From: Triops longicaudatus
Taxonomy: Eukaryota > Arthropoda > Branchiopoda > Notostraca > Triopsidae
DNA: 64,000 bases
Reading direction: 5' to 3'
Assembly: GCA_022885665.1 (NCBI GenBank)
Contig: JAGQDJ010000056.1
Span: 62,001-126,000, forward strand
Positions 23,201 to 34,280 of the stretch are shown here, one piece after another. Made by a program: the position numbers and the translations under genes. The notes under the pieces are model-generated. The model was not told the origin of the DNA, did no database searches, and saw only the letters and a list, made by a program, of their open reading frames with translations. Each line of letters starts with the position of its first letter. The first letter of the stretch is position 1.

Positions 23201-26200
23201 AGGTTAGATAGGGTAGGTTAGGGTAGGTTAGTTAAATTCCGTAAAATTTTCACGTTAAAGGCGCCCAAAACCAAAAACAAACGCATAGAAACACTGTAAT
23301 GCTAATAGTAAACTGTGACGCGTTTGACACTGTTTTGTGTGTGTGTGTGTGCAAAAATGGTATTTAAAAAAAATCTTAAAAAAACGTCTACCTATCGTGA
23401 AGGTAATTAGTGCCCAAGTTTAGCTTAAAAAGCTTTTGGGGCTGAGAAAAACGTCCACAAACTAAACCCCCCAGGCCACGAGGCGTATAACAGAAAAGCA
23501 CCAACTTTTGAAACACCGAGCAGTTTAGGCTTGTCCCAGAAGGTTCTTTATAGCGATATTTTACAGTATAACCACGGCCTTACACAGAACTTTGGTTCTA
23601 GGAGAGGGGAATGTGCGATGTTTTTTACGCTTTGTAGTCGCCTATGTTTACCATTATGAAGTTAACATTTCGGGGGGCTTAAACTCCTACAATCTCTACT
23701 GGGGTTAGTATAACGCTTCTTATGTAGTAACAGTGGAACCCAATTAATTGCAACTCGGATAATGACAAGAACCGCTTAATGACAAGAAAATCTCAAGTCC
23801 CGTTTCGCTTCCATTTAACGTAATGGAGACCAACTTCGGATTATGCCAACTCGGTTAATGACACGACACGCATAAATTCACGAAATTTTCATTCCCCATT
23901 GGATATCTTTCAATTTTATTTTTATCCGGTTAATAACAACTAACTAGGGACATGAGCAACAAACATGCCGAAAACACGAGGCCAAAAAACACTCAAGAAA
24001 AGCTTCTATGAGTTCTTATCCAAACGGAAATAAGTATTTGTACTTTCACCGTTCTCGAATTTATGTCTTATATTTTGCGATCTTCAATCAGCTCCGTAGC
24101 AGAAAGAGTAGTCCAAAAAAAGGGATATACAACATTATCTTTAGCCCAGGGGTTGATGTGGTGTTCCTCTTGGAAAAAGAAAAAAAAAACGAATCACAAG
24201 CGGAGATTGGACAAAAGTTTTGTGACAATTCAAGCGTTATTTCCAAAGATCGAAAAACATAAGGAGAAAATTTTTGAAAATTAGAGAAAGCCAACAAACA
24301 GAGCAAAGCTTATAATTAAACGAGTGCCACACAGCGTTCAATCACTGAATACTTTGCTAATTAGTAGAAAAATATTATCTTTCAAACTATCTTTTCTCTT
24401 ATTAAGTACTATTTATACGATATTTAATTTTAAACGTATAAGGATATGTATTTTATTATTATTATTATTATTTAACTGGTATTTCTATGCGATACAAATA
24501 GTCACCTCGGATAAACCCAAGACCCAATTAAAGACAAGCCGACTGGTCGATCCGGGGCCTTGCTATTTAGCGGGTTCCACTGTATAGGGATTGTATGCAT
24601 GACCTAAGGCAATCGTACCTACACAACAGCGATGTCATTGGCTTTATTGGCCATATGGTAAATCACCTTGGAGAATATAGCCTATTATATACGATGTTAT
24701 TACTATAGATTCATTAAATATCAAAGCGAGTTCGAAGTGTGATACAAGTTTTAATTCAAAAGTTAACGAAAGTTACTGATGTCTTATTGAAACTTATATA
24801 TGCTTAATGAAATTGTATATTTTACATCAAATTATGTCTCTAAACCTTATTAATTACACTCTGTGTAGCCGGGGTCTCGGGTCAATTGAAACATTTTGCA
24901 TTTGTTTAGTTTGCGCTCACAGTGTGAACAAAAATATCGAATGAATGTTTTTATCACTAGATCCAAATGTTTCCCTCCTTTTGTTATTTAATATTTGTAA
25001 AACGTAACATATGATAACTAAACTTCAAACTAAAAACCCATCGTTTGTGCGAAAAGTACACCCCTTGGGTGAAAAGTAACATAGTGTTCAACGTGTTTGC
25101 CCGTAACAAATTTAGCCCATAAAATGTTCGATGGTATGCGTAACGACTTATAACAAAAACTTTTAGTTACAATCCAATCAATGTTGGAACATTCAAGTTT
25201 CGTTTTTGTCACTAAACAATACTGTTTAAGCGAAAGCTGCAGACCCGAAGTTTTCAACCTCAAAACCAACGAAAACTTGCACTTTGCCATAGTTTGCAAT
25301 TTATTCCCATGATCCAGAAAGCTTATGTTGTAATCGGATCGATGAGTCTCTCTGGCTTTCTATGCCTCCTTTGAAATTACTATGAAGTTATAATGTTTGA
25401 ACTTCAAGCAATTTAAGACGTGTTGAACTTCAAAAATTATTTTTGGTCATTTTCGGGTGATACCTATTGAAAATGTAACAACGAAAAAAATAACACTAAT
25501 TCTTTCAGAAAAAAGCGGTGATAACAGATTTTATTAAATTTCTCAATCAGAATTGCTCATTTCCTACGAAAATTTCTTCGATGGCTGCATCACAAAATTC
25601 GTTGCAACCGGGATTTTTGTCAGCCCCGAAGAACTTTTCGTTCAAAAAGCAGTATTTTTTTCCGTTAATGTATTATGCTAATTCGCATTACGCTTGACGC
25701 GAATCTCTACTTAAATTTCAAGATCTTGGGTTCCACTACTAAAAAGGTGGTAGGATACTCACTTTTTTCGATTGTAAATCGGTTAATTCAATAATCTAAA
25801 ATTAAGAGTAGGCCTATTCGTACTTTGGAAAGGTATTAATCTCGAAAAAAAATTGAAAACTTTGGAAAGCTATTAGGACTAATACTCCTGCGTTTTATCG
25901 TTAATATTAAAGATTTATACAAAGGCAATTGTATATTTCATTGTTTGCTTCGTACAGATCTGCCAGTCATTTACGTCATTACACCAACCTACGCACGTCC
26001 GGAACAGATCGCTGAGTTGACACGTCTGGGCCAAACTTTGCTCCATGTCCCTGCCTTACATTGGATCGTGGTGGAAGATGCCAACAAAACGTCAGAAAAT
26101 GTGGCAGAGCTCTTGACTTACATGGGAATCCCTCATACGCACCTTAACGGTAATGTGCAGTCAGCTCTGAAAAAAGGGGAGGTTGAGACAACGGTCCATA

Positions 26201-27531
26201 AAACGTAGGCGCTTTTCTTCTTTTGCAGCGCCCATGCCAGAAAAGTACGCCAAATCTAAACCGAAGCCAAGGGGCGTATCTAACCGCAATGCAGCCTTGC
26301 AATGGTTACGACAGAATGCAGCGAACGGGACCTTGTACTTTGCCGACGACGATAACGCTTACGATTTACGGCTTTTTGAAGAGGTTCGTACTGTTATTAC
26401 TGCACACACAAACTAGGAAAAAATTGACCGAAAACAAAAAAGGAAGTAGCAAAAAAAAAGGAAGTTGGCTTGATATCTTCATACCCTTTACAGATCCGAT
26501 GGACAAAAAAAGTGTCGATGCTTCCCGTAGGTCTGGTTACTAAAATTGGAGTGAGTGCTCCAGTAGTCAAGGAAGGCAAAATAATCGATTTTTATGACGG
26601 TTGGAAAGCCTCGCGTAAATTCCCCGTAGACATGGCCAGTTTCGCTGTCAACGTTTCCCTAATCAAAGAAGTAAGAAACAGAACATTAGAATCTGAGAAA
26701 CTAAACGAGAAGGATAAAAATAAATAATCATTTTTTTTTACCTGGTTAGAAGCCTGACGCTGTGATGCCCTTTATTCCCGGTTATGAGGAAGACGGGTTC
26801 TTGAAAAAGCTGGGAATCGGGTTGAGTGATATTGAACCCAAAGCAGAAAACTGCACCAAAGTAATATTACATTCGTACTATACAAACTACCACAGTTAAC
26901 TTTACCTTACAAGTAAAACTTAGTTTGGTCACGTTTAACCTGTCCAGTCGAAATTGGGTAAAACTGTAGTTTTTTGGCGTATATTAATGCCATCTTTTGG
27001 GGATATTGTCAATTAAATGGAACGCCAATTATGGTTGACGTATTTCCCGCACAAATGGACTAAATCAAACAAATTTAGTCACAGCCAAATTATTAAGTCT
27101 AAGCCATAGTAACATCTAACAAACTTGAATTGAATTGCAGTGCTTCTATTTCTGAAAATTACTTACGTTAATTCATTTTCGATGAATTTGAGAATTGAAA
27201 TTCGCCATATTGAGTGCCCATGACGTTATTTTCTACTTCAAAATGTGACGATATGTTGAAAGAGGGAAATTGAATCACATAACTCAGTTTGGCTCAGATA
27301 GCTTATCTCAATAGACCAGATAGATTTCTTTAGATTACGCAACTTGATGTGAACGTGGATTGTTGAAGTCAAGTTACAGAGTGAATTGAATAATGGGATT
27401 TATTTCATTTTTTACAGATTTACGTGTGGCATACACAAACGAAAGGCAACAGCGTGGCCAACAAGACATTAGCAAAAGAAAAACTCTACGCCAATTCTAA
27501 CATCGAAACTCTTTTGACAAGCATAGTGTAA
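20162..27531 (+). CDS. B3GAT3: Beta-1,3-glucuronyltransferase, GlcAT-I (B3GAT3) type
   Basis: A Golgi type II membrane enzyme that transfers glucuronic acid from UDP-GlcA to galactose. In GlcAT-I this completes the GlcA-Gal-Gal-Xyl linker of proteoglycans. Six exons: 20162-20435, 25958-26149, 26229-26383, 26494-26670, 26750-26860 and 27418-27531, totalling 340 aa (human GlcAT-I 335). MAARRRL is the cytoplasmic tip, followed by a hydrophobic anchor (residues about 10-27) and a Ser/Pro-rich stem. The catalytic domain opens with YVITPTYARPEQ (GT43 signature). It has LHWIVVEDAN, GVSNRNAALQWLR and the metal-binding DDD in YFADDDNAYDLRLFEE. It continues with MLPVGLV, DMASFAVN, EEDGFLKKL (likely catalytic base region) and ENCTKIYVWHT. 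The length and a single GlcAT gene favour GlcAT-I, but B3GAT1/2-type activity cannot be excluded. The 5.5-kb intron 1 carries a pogo/Tigger element. An overlapping uORF precedes the start. Confidence 0.93.
23159..23240. repeat. Degenerate TTAGG-like repeat block
   Basis: A short run rich in GGTTAGGTTA, GGGTAGG and TTAGTTAAG units in the GlcAT intron 1. It resembles the arthropod telomeric unit TTAGG in degenerate form. Such interstitial stretches are common in arthropod DNA, but this one is short and imperfect. Confidence 0.4.
23731..24581 (+). mobile_element. Pogo/Tigger-like (Tc1/mariner) element, inactive, about 850 bp
   Basis: Both ends are present: CAGTGGAACCC at 23731 and GGGTTCCACTG ending at 24581. 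TA follows the right end; the left flank is AA, so the TA duplication is imperfect. Inside, TCGGATAATGACAAG-like sub-terminal motifs occur near each end. The middle translates, with frame breaks, to ESQAEIGQKFCDNSSVISKD, resembling the N-terminal CENP-B/Tigger helix-turn-helix. The catalytic DDE region is missing, so this is an internally deleted non-autonomous copy. The copy at 8515-9237 is its relative. Confidence 0.8.
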
Positions 27532-28288
27532 CAGAAAAGAAAACTATTGGGCTGCACAAAGTCATCTTCCGGTTGTAAAATTCAAGTCACGTATTGCGAC
27601 GTCCCTGTCGTAAAAGGCTTGGAAAAAATTCACGAACTTAATTGCACTTCAGTTTGTCTCCGTGAGACAAACATGGTGACCCCCCCCTCCCCCCCCCCGT
27701 GATTCCAGTGCAAAACAACTAAGTCGCGTACCGTACGTTGAATCCTCATCGTCTTCTTTTCTTTCATAAAATCCCCATTTTGCGAAAGACCTTGTGCTTT
27801 TGTTTACTCTGTAAGATAATCTGTAAAATGGTGCTTCAATGGAGCTGCCTTACGTTAAATAAAATTTTCTATTTCGTCACACGTCTTCGTTACGCAATTT
27901 CTACCCTTATACTAACACTCATAATTACTTTATTAACAGAGCAACACAAAAACTCTTTTTTGAAAGTGTTACTTCACAGTTAACAAGCATTTCATTATTG
28001 GCTACAACGAAGCACTCCTAAAATTTGCTCAAAACAAACTGGGACAGGCAACGTGGTAAACTGATTAGATTCAGTCCCACCTTTTACTGACAGTCTCCGC
28101 TGTTGGTCAGTTTATCCTTTCATGACTGTTTCGTTGAATAAAAGTGAGACAGGGAATGGTGTTCTATCTTACGATGTCTCGGTTTCGAATCTTATCATAC
28201 AAGAGACCTTTGGCATCTCCCAGTAAACAAAGATTCAGACTAGCGTAGCATTCACTAGACATGACACTGTCGATTACAAGAATCAAAA
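27532..28288. other. Intergenic between GlcAT and paralogue A
   Basis: The 3' flank of GlcAT and promoter side of the next gene. It contains a C8-T-C10 tract (27680-27698). No gene or RNA seen. Confidence 0.6.
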
Positions 28289-30698
28289 ATGTGGTGTTCT
28301 TTCCTGGTCGCTGCGGGGATAGCATTGGCTATTAAATGGTACCTAAGCCTCGATCCTAAGCCTATTCACGGTATTTACCAAGTACCCGGGAAGTGGTACT
28401 GGGTCAAATTTATCGTGTTTTACGCCCTGGTTACTTTACGCAAGGTAAACAAATTAAACCTGTAAATCCATCAACTCACCCAAAACATCTTTAGTGGCAA
28501 AACACACGAGCGCAGCAAAAAGGAGTTACGGCAGGAGGGGCGGGTTATGGCTTAAAATCTAAAAATGACATCTATGCAATGGAAAGCGTCCAACCCCTTT
28601 CAACACATCCCAAAGTATTGGCAATATTTCCTTCTATTTATCCTAATCTTCCATTTTCACATGTACACCCCTCCCCCCCCCAAAAAAAAAAATAAACAAA
28701 TGAATAATAATAAAAAATAGTAATAATAATAATCTTGGTATCTTAAAAATAATCCCTACGCTAAAACCATAGGCCATAGACGCCGTGTACTTCCAAGCTG
28801 CCAATAAGGATGGTTGCTATTTCGTTGCAGCTACGGCTCGTCGACCCAAAAGAGTAATTAATGGCTTCTTATATCTTCGGGTAAGGCTTTGCACCAAGCA
28901 CCATTCCTAAGTTACAAGACATTAATTAATACGCTCGTCTGGGTTACACCACGTCACGCTAGATTCCTGAGCTGGGTATTTTGATGAGTCCCAAGCTGCC
29001 TGATACTACACTATTTGGCACAGAGGACGATTTCGGAGCAGAAGGCCTTAGATTGGAACTCGTGGAACCCATGAAATCATGGAGGGTTACGTACAACGGA
29101 ACCCTAAAGTGAAAACAAACTTTTTATTTCTTTTTCCGAAAAAATGAGGTCATTCAAACTTTAAGGTTGTTTTCCGTTTCGTTATGACTCACAGGAAGGA
29201 GCAGAATCCAAGCGAAACGGTTGAAGCCGAGATAAGTCTCTTATGGCATTCGGAACTCAAACCGTTTGATTTCGATGTCGACATGTCCCAAACAGCCCTT
29301 TCCCGCTCTATAGCACGGGAACCATGGAGCCGAGAGTATTTCAAAGTCCTGAAAGAGTAAAAAAACGCATTTTTTTCCTTCCGTCCATCTTATATTGCAA
29401 AATATCCACCTTTTTATCTTTCGCGAGTCTTTCGTAGTCGTTTACGGTAGAATCCCGTTACAACGTACAGTCTCTATAGCGTACTGTCAACTGTAGTAGA
29501 CGGATTTAAAACATGTTTTACGGATTTGCAATGCAAAATAACATAGAAAAAGGCGTCCGACAGAACAAATTTCTTATAGCCAAACTGTTTTCTTTTCTGT
29601 TCACAGTGCGTTCAGTACAACGGGATTTCTACTGTATTCGAATTACTTTTTCTTCAAGTTTTGCTTTTGCGTGGATTTTGTACTAGTTACAGTACACACT
29701 GGAAACTCGTTATAACGAACTTCCCCAAACAAAATAAAAACTGTTCGGTATATCCGAAATTCGTTACACTAGACGCTTTACTTTCGTTCTCCTAACTCGG
29801 GTCACTTCAAGCCGTTATAGCCGACAATTCGTTATAACTTGATTCTACTGTATCTTTACGTATTTTACGTCCTTATTTTTTTCCACTTATTGCGGCTTTC
29901 GAATCTAGCGCTCATCAAACCCATTACGAGCAAATGGGGACATTGGAAGGTACAGCAATAATTGACCATGTGCCTTACAAACTGAAACTCGACTCGATGC
30001 GTGATCACAGCTACGGTGGGGCTTGAATATTTGAAAATCTATTGCATTTCACATTAGAACTCCTGTTTTGGGTCGTTTAGGTGAGAAACGTGAATGGAAG
30101 CTTTTTCATCGTTACGGATTCCACACGCTAACTTTAGCAGACGGAACACGACTCAATGTCGGCATAGTGAGCCAACCTGCAACATGTTCCGTGTAAGGCT
30201 TCGTTAATTATCCACCAAAGTGTTGCAACTTTTAAAAGCATGTCTGTCAACCAGTTTAGAGCTCGGATACCTTTATTTACCCGACGGACGCCTGTTTCCC
30301 GTGGATGCTGTCAATTTAGATCTATGGCATATGGGTGAAGGTGGCACGCCGCCTCGGGACTATGGTTTCACTTTCAAAGCAGGTAAGCAGTAATCCTTGT
30401 ACTATATGGTACCTTAACTAAGTACTCATCCCCTCGAAGCCTAAACCAAAGTACTGTTATTTATACTCCTTTTGTAGTGAACCGTACCTGGGACGTGCAA
30501 ATCCAGGTCGTCGAGTCTCCAGAGTTTTACATCGGTTGGGAATGGGAAGCTCGCGTGGTAGAACGCATGTGCCGTTGTACCGTCAACGGTATCGAAGGCT
30601 GGGGCATCTGCGAATGGGAATACCGTAACATGAGCGGGAGACCTGTGGAAGTCCAAGCTAACGATCCTGCATGGACTCTTACCTTGAACAAAGGCTAG
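28289..30698 (+). CDS. Membrane-anchored protein of the DUF7064/AttH-like family, paralogue A (function unknown)
   Basis: Nine exons: 28289-28444, 28495-28614, 28773-28880, 28963-29108, 29195-29356, 29909-30015, 30081-30192, 30255-30382 and 30478-30698, totalling 419 aa. It begins with a hydrophobic anchor (residues 2-18) and a second hydrophobic stretch before the first intron. Motifs in order: AGYGLKSKNDIYAMESVQPL, AIDAVYFQAANKDGCYF, PDTTLFGTEDDFGAEGL, FDFDVDMSQTALSRSIARE, AHQTHYEQMGTLEG, MRDHSY followed by GEKREWKLFHRYGFH, and FYIGWEWEARVVERMC. The MRDHSYG motif and the long beta-rich layout recall bacterial DUF7064/DUF7065 (AttH-like, double-lipocalin) proteins. They also recall the N-terminal part of invertebrate PEP-synthase/rifampicin-phosphotransferase-like proteins; both links are from memory. 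No kinase or swivel domain follows. The substrate is unknown; binding of a hydrophobic ligand at a membrane is inference. Intron 5 holds two MITEs. Paralogue B starts 276 bp downstream. Confidence 0.85.
29443..29636. mobile_element. MITE in intron 5 of paralogue A
   Basis: The ends read TACGGTAGAATCCCGTTACAACG and, inverted, TACAGTAGAAATCCCGTTGTACTG. It is about 194 bp and non-coding. The interior differs from the CGTTATAACGAA set, so this is a second subfamily; part of a relative is seen near 40158-40200. Confidence 0.75.
29689..29852. mobile_element. MITE with CGTTATAACGAA ends in intron 5 of paralogue A
   Basis: Starts ACAGTACACACTGGAAACTC followed by GTTATAACGAACTTCC and ends AATTCGTTATAACTTGATTCTACTGTA. 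It is about 164 bp. Interior landmarks are actgttcggtatatccgaaattcgtt and gacgctttactttcgtt, shared with the copies at 18659, 35524, 40307 and 53050. Confidence 0.8.
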
Positions 30699-30973
30699 GT
30701 TAACAAAATCCTTAATGAGATTGTTATGAAATGCTTAACATTGAGGTAATACCGAGAACAATACACAGCACATATCACAAGCACATATCACAGCACGTGA
30801 TTTGTAGCCAAGTCTCATTTAAGGGGTTTAAGTCTTCTCTTTAATAGTTGTCTGTTGACCTTTGAACCCTACGGGAAGAGATAGTACGTTAGTTTATGTC
30901 TGTGATGCGTCCGTGACAGTCTAGAGCTTCTGAAGGGCATTCTTGGTAAAATAGTGGAGTTAACAAGGTCAAC

Positions 30974-33900
30974 ATGTGGCTCTTGCTTTTCCCTGTCCTT
31001 ATTTACCTCGTCGTAAAGTGGTTGTGTACCCCTGAACCCAAACCTATCCGTCAAGTTTACCAAGTACCCGGCCGAATGTATCCCTTCAAATTCGCTTTCT
31101 TCTATCTCCTACTGAAGTTTCGCAAGGTAAGGAAAAGAACAACTTTCAGAGCCTACGTGACTGAACCTACTTGGAAAACAAATCTTAAATGCTTTCAGTG
31201 GAAAAGTAGCTATGGAGGTGCTGGAGACCATTCAGGTGCAGCTGGTTATGGATTAAGATCGCGGACGGATATATCAGCCATGGAATGCATGCAACCGCTC
31301 GCACCAAATCCCAAAGTAACGCAGCCTTGTCGTCATGTTGTCGTAATTCAGAATATTTAGGCCAAAATAAATCCGTGTCCTTAATTGGCAGGCTATAGAT
31401 GCCGTATTTTTCCAAGGATCGAACGAGGACGGTTGCTATATGGTGGTCGCTTCTAGCAGAAGGCCTCACCGTGTTATCAACGGTTTAGTTTATCTAAGGG
31501 TAACTACCCTTTTGAATGTGTACACACAACGGTATCTTGTCTAACCAGCTTGTTTCCCTGCTCTCGTGTAGATTCCTGAAATAGGTTTGCTAGAAAGTCC
31601 GAAAATGCCAGACACGACCTTGTTTGGCGATAAAGATGCGTTTGGGGCAGAGGGAATTATGATAGAACCTATTGAACCCATGAAAGCCTGGTCTGTTTCG
31701 TACAAGGGCCTCCTCAAGTAGACATATTTTTCGCATATTCTGGACAGCCGAGGTCCGATATACATCGCTGGGTGTTTCTTCTTAGAAACCATCATAACCC
31801 GAGCAAGACGTACGAGGCGGACATAAACATGGTGTGGCAATCTGATTGGGGTTACTTTGACTTTGACACGGACATGTCCCCAGCCACGTTCGCCCGGGCT
31901 ATATCCAAGGAAAAGTGGACTCGGGAGTATTTCGAAAACCTGAAGAAGTAGGCAGAAAACCTCTTGTTGATATTATGAATCAGAGTTAGCCAACCGAACT
32001 AATCTACCTGACATTTTGTGGAGGTTAGAGCGCATCAGACGCATTATGAACAAATGGGCATTCTAAAGGGAACGGCCCTTATTGACGGCAAAGAATACAA
32101 ATTGCAGTTAGACTGCATGCGTGACCATAGCTATGGTAAGGAAAATTTATGCCTTTTACCACACGCGATTTCTAATACCTAAATTTGGACACAAACTCGT
32201 CCATAGCCCTCCAGCCGAGTTTACACTTAAACACGCAAATCTAAGATTTACCCAAGTCCTAAGACGTGTAACATAATGGCCTAGCCTAACCTATTTAATT
32301 TATAAAAATACCTACTACATATTTTCTCCACAAAGTAACTCTAGTAGTTTTTACCCTTAACATCCAGTAGTTTTTACCTTTGTTCATGCAATTTTTTATC
32401 AGGGGCAAGTGCTTACATAAGGATTAACAGTCGTTAAGGCCCCGGTCTATGCTAAACATCTTATTGCATGTTAATTTTTTCAGACGATTGCGCCGTAAAT
32501 ATAGATTTGTTCACCAAAAGCTTATAACAGTAATATGGGTACAATTGGACTTCGTAATGTGTCGAGGCGATTTTTAACACGTAATTCGCCATAAGGAGGC
32601 GGAGCTAGACCGAGGCCTTAATAGGTACCCGTAATGCAATCTAAGCTGAGTAAATTATCTTGAACTGAAATTAGTCATCGTAGAGCTTAAAACTTAGCTC
32701 TTATCCTTGTTCATACTAAATTTTAATTTTTGGCTAAACTACAAGAAGGTAAAGAGTGGTTAATAGAGAGCCCTTCTTACTAGACGTGCATTACCCCTTA
32801 ACCTTGGTTGCCCAAACTTAGCGTAAATTTACTCTTTGTTATTTTTTATCGTGTCCTTCGATTTGTCCTTTTCAATCTTGATAGAACTAGTGAAACGCTT
32901 GAGGGCGAATAGTTTCTCGGAAACTGTTTTGTTACTAGCACTTGAAATGGATAAAGTTAACCAACTTTATCCACCTTTTACCTGAAACTGCCCTTAACTA
33001 TCGCCATTACAACTTTGGAGTGTGGTTGACCACTATTCGTGGTTAGGCTAAGTTAAATCAATATAGTCCAACATAATCTCGTATTAGTCGTTGTTCACCT
33101 TTCGTCTCGTTAGTAAATTGGAAAGTTTCATACCTGGGTAACCTAGGGTAAATTTCAAAGTGTGAATGAGGCATAACTATCCATGAAGTAGTTGGCACCC
33201 CGCTCTAACGAAAAACAAATATGCTCGTATTTCAACCAACCGGAGGCATTTTCCTCCATTATTGTCCAGGGCGTTCGGGCCAAAGAACTAAAAAAAAAAA
33301 ATCCTGATGGCTCTGACGTCTTTTTCAATCGTTCTTAAAGCCGACCTTTTCATATAGGTGAAAAACGTGAGTGGAAGCTCATGCATCGTTATGGCTTCCA
33401 TGTAATGACTTTGGAAGACGGTACCAAGCTGAATGTTGGTGTCGTAAGCCAACCAGTAACCTGTTCCAAGTAACTAAACTTGCAAACTAAGGCTTTTTGA
33501 AAAATGATGACAGTTACTCCATTTTCGCAGTCTTGAACTTGGATACGTCTATTTGCCTAACGGTAAACTTATCCCTGTCGATGAGGTGCATTTAAAGCTC
33601 TGGCAATTTGGAGAAGGCGGTTCCCCACCTTTAGACTACGGTTTCACATTTCGGGCAGGTACAACATCTTTCAAAAGAAACCATACATTTTTTCGCACAC
33701 TCATCAGCATACATACGCTAAAATTTTCTCACGCTGTTTGTTTTCTACAAACTTTTGTCTTTTCAAAGGAAATCGTACATGGGATGTGCAGGTTAAGGTA
33801 CTCGAGGCTCCCGTGTTCTATATTGGATGGGAATGGGAGTGTAAACTAACTGAACGCATGTGTCAGTACACAGTTAATGGAGTGAAAGGTTGGGGCATCT

Positions 33901-33989
33901 CAGAATGGCATTATCGTCATTTCGGAGGACGTCCAAAAGAGTACCAAGAACGAGATCCCGCTTGGACTCATACCATTGCCAAAGACTAA
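30974..33989 (+). CDS. Membrane-anchored protein of the DUF7064/AttH-like family, paralogue B (function unknown)
   Basis: The second member of the tandem pair, in nine exons: 30974-31126, 31199-31315, 31392-31499, 31572-31717, 31786-31947, 32029-32135, 33358-33469, 33531-33658 and 33769-33989, totalling 417 aa. Exons 3 to 9 have exactly the same lengths and phases as in paralogue A; exons 1 and 2 are each 3 nt shorter. A hydrophobic anchor (MWLLLFPVLIYLVVKWLC) opens the protein, then the same motif order: AGYGLRSRTDISAMECMQPL, AIDAVFFQGSNEDG, MPDTTLFGDKDAFGAEGI, AHQTHYEQMG, MRDHSYG, EKREWKLMHRYGFH and FYIGWEWECKLTERMC. All distinctive motif residues persist in both copies, so both look functional. 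Intron 6 has grown to 1222 bp (65 bp in A). The 3' end converges on IPK1: an AATAAA at 34220-34225 lies 56 bp from the IPK1 stop. Confidence 0.85.
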
Positions 33990-34219
33990 AATAGTCAAAA
34001 GTACTCAACCTTAAATTAACGCTATACATGTACAAGGCCAACCACCATCTAAGAACTCGTTCCAACTTTGTACAATTTCCCCACTCTCGCCAAACAACGA
34101 AGTTGACGTTAATGCATATATCCAACACTTTTGTTCTGTGCATGGCTGTAAAACTGAATACAATGCTAAAATTGCCAAGAAAGTTGTCACTTTATGAAAC
34201 AAACACAAAACGATTTGAA

Positions 34220-34225
34220 AAATAA
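34220..34225 (+). terminator. Probable polyadenylation signal of paralogue B
   Basis: AATAAA, 231 bp after the stop codon of paralogue B and just before the convergent IPK1 coding end. Confidence 0.5.
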
Positions 34226-34280
34226 AGGAAAAAATATCAAACGCCGAAGAAGGCTTCTGCCAAACTGTTTTGGCCCAAAA

